Source: an uncultured Collinsella sp.
GTDB lineage: Bacteria; Actinomycetota; Coriobacteriia; Coriobacteriales; Coriobacteriaceae
Assembly: GCA_900554595.1 (NCBI GenBank)
Contig: USHZ01000128.1
Span: 1 to 5,630, forward strand
Direction: 5' to 3'
DNA length: 5,630 nt
This document shows, one piece after another, positions 5,506-5,630 of this stretch (position 1 is the first letter of the stretch; each line of letters begins with the position of its first letter). A model generated the notes under the pieces. The model was not told the origin of the DNA and did no database searches. It was given only the letters and a program-made list of their open reading frames with translations. Position numbers and translations under genes: made by a program.

Positions 5506-5630
5506 ATGAACGACGCGAACGAGCTCATCTCATTTATCGCGTCGATGTCGGGGGAGGGCAACCTTCGCGTCGAGGAGAACCTTGGCGAGGGGTATGTCCG
5601 CCTCCGCGTTTCGGAGGCCGAGCGGCGCCA
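5506..5630 (+). CDS. Start of an unidentified gene coupled to rny (3' end outside window)
   Basis: The frame opens at ATG 5506, one base after the rny stop codon (5502-5504), and stays open for 41 codons to the edge. No Shine-Dalgarno is evident, so translational coupling to rny is likely. The visible protein begins MNDANELISFIASMSG and continues with an acidic/basic mix ending SEAERRQ or SEAERRH, without a signal peptide or membrane segment. No domain can be assigned from this stretch. From general memory of coriobacterial genomes, a histidine-kinase-like ATP-binding (GHKL) protein may lie after rny, but nothing visible here proves it. The codon choice and the tight junction support a real gene. 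Confidence 0.75.
   Translation, partial: MNDANELISFIASMSGEGNLRVEENLGEGYVRLRVSEAERR

Noticed and set aside
4089..5561. A 490-codon open frame on the - strand opposite rny
   Set aside because: It lies antisense to a full, domain-complete RNase Y gene. Its translation is a low-complexity L/D/G/A-rich sequence without motifs, the usual mirror effect of strongly biased codons in a G+C-rich genome.

Overview
This window reads as a core housekeeping locus from a high-G+C Gram-positive bacterium. The best guess is an actinobacterium of the class Coriobacteriia (Collinsella-like). That guess rests on codon use rich in G/C third positions, a Gram-positive type LexA box (CGAAC-N4-GTTCG), a recA-recX pair and a membrane-anchored RNase Y. 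The genus is inferred by feel from protein sequence and gene order, not proven. All genes lie on the + strand. I see no mobile element, CRISPR array, tRNA, rRNA or dedicated defence system.

Layout. Bases 1-384 are the 3' end of rimO, the ribosomal protein S12 methylthiotransferase. It is followed at very short spacing by pgsA (394-1032, phosphatidylglycerophosphate synthase) and a stand-alone CinA C-terminal domain / NMN deamidase gene (1045-1575). This first operon ends in a perfect 10-bp GC-rich hairpin at 1583-1606. The 257-bp gap that follows holds an array of TTTGG-type repeats spaced about one DNA turn apart, then a consensus-like promoter whose 17-bp spacer contains a perfect LexA box. 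This promoter drives recA (1833-2981). recX follows after 11 bp (2993-3685). A second gap of 268 bp holds a weak hairpin after recX, a TTGACA promoter, and a leader of roughly 160 nt containing two hairpins. The leader precedes rny (RNase Y, 3954-5504). A further gene starts 1 bp after the rny stop codon (5506) and runs off the window.

How the genes work together. recA and recX form an SOS-controlled unit: LexA represses the promoter, RecA filament formation triggers LexA self-cleavage, and RecX limits filament growth. rimO, pgsA and cinA serve ribosome modification, anionic phospholipid synthesis and pyridine-nucleotide salvage, and probably share transcription. RNase Y is a membrane-tethered endoribonuclease that initiates mRNA decay. 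The order pgsA-cinA-recA-rny resembles the Bacillus chromosome, while recX directly after recA is typical of actinobacteria.

The parts least explained by known families are in the two gaps: the phased repeat array upstream of recA, and the strong terminator-like hairpin between the rny promoter and its ribosome binding site. No wholly new gene system is visible here.
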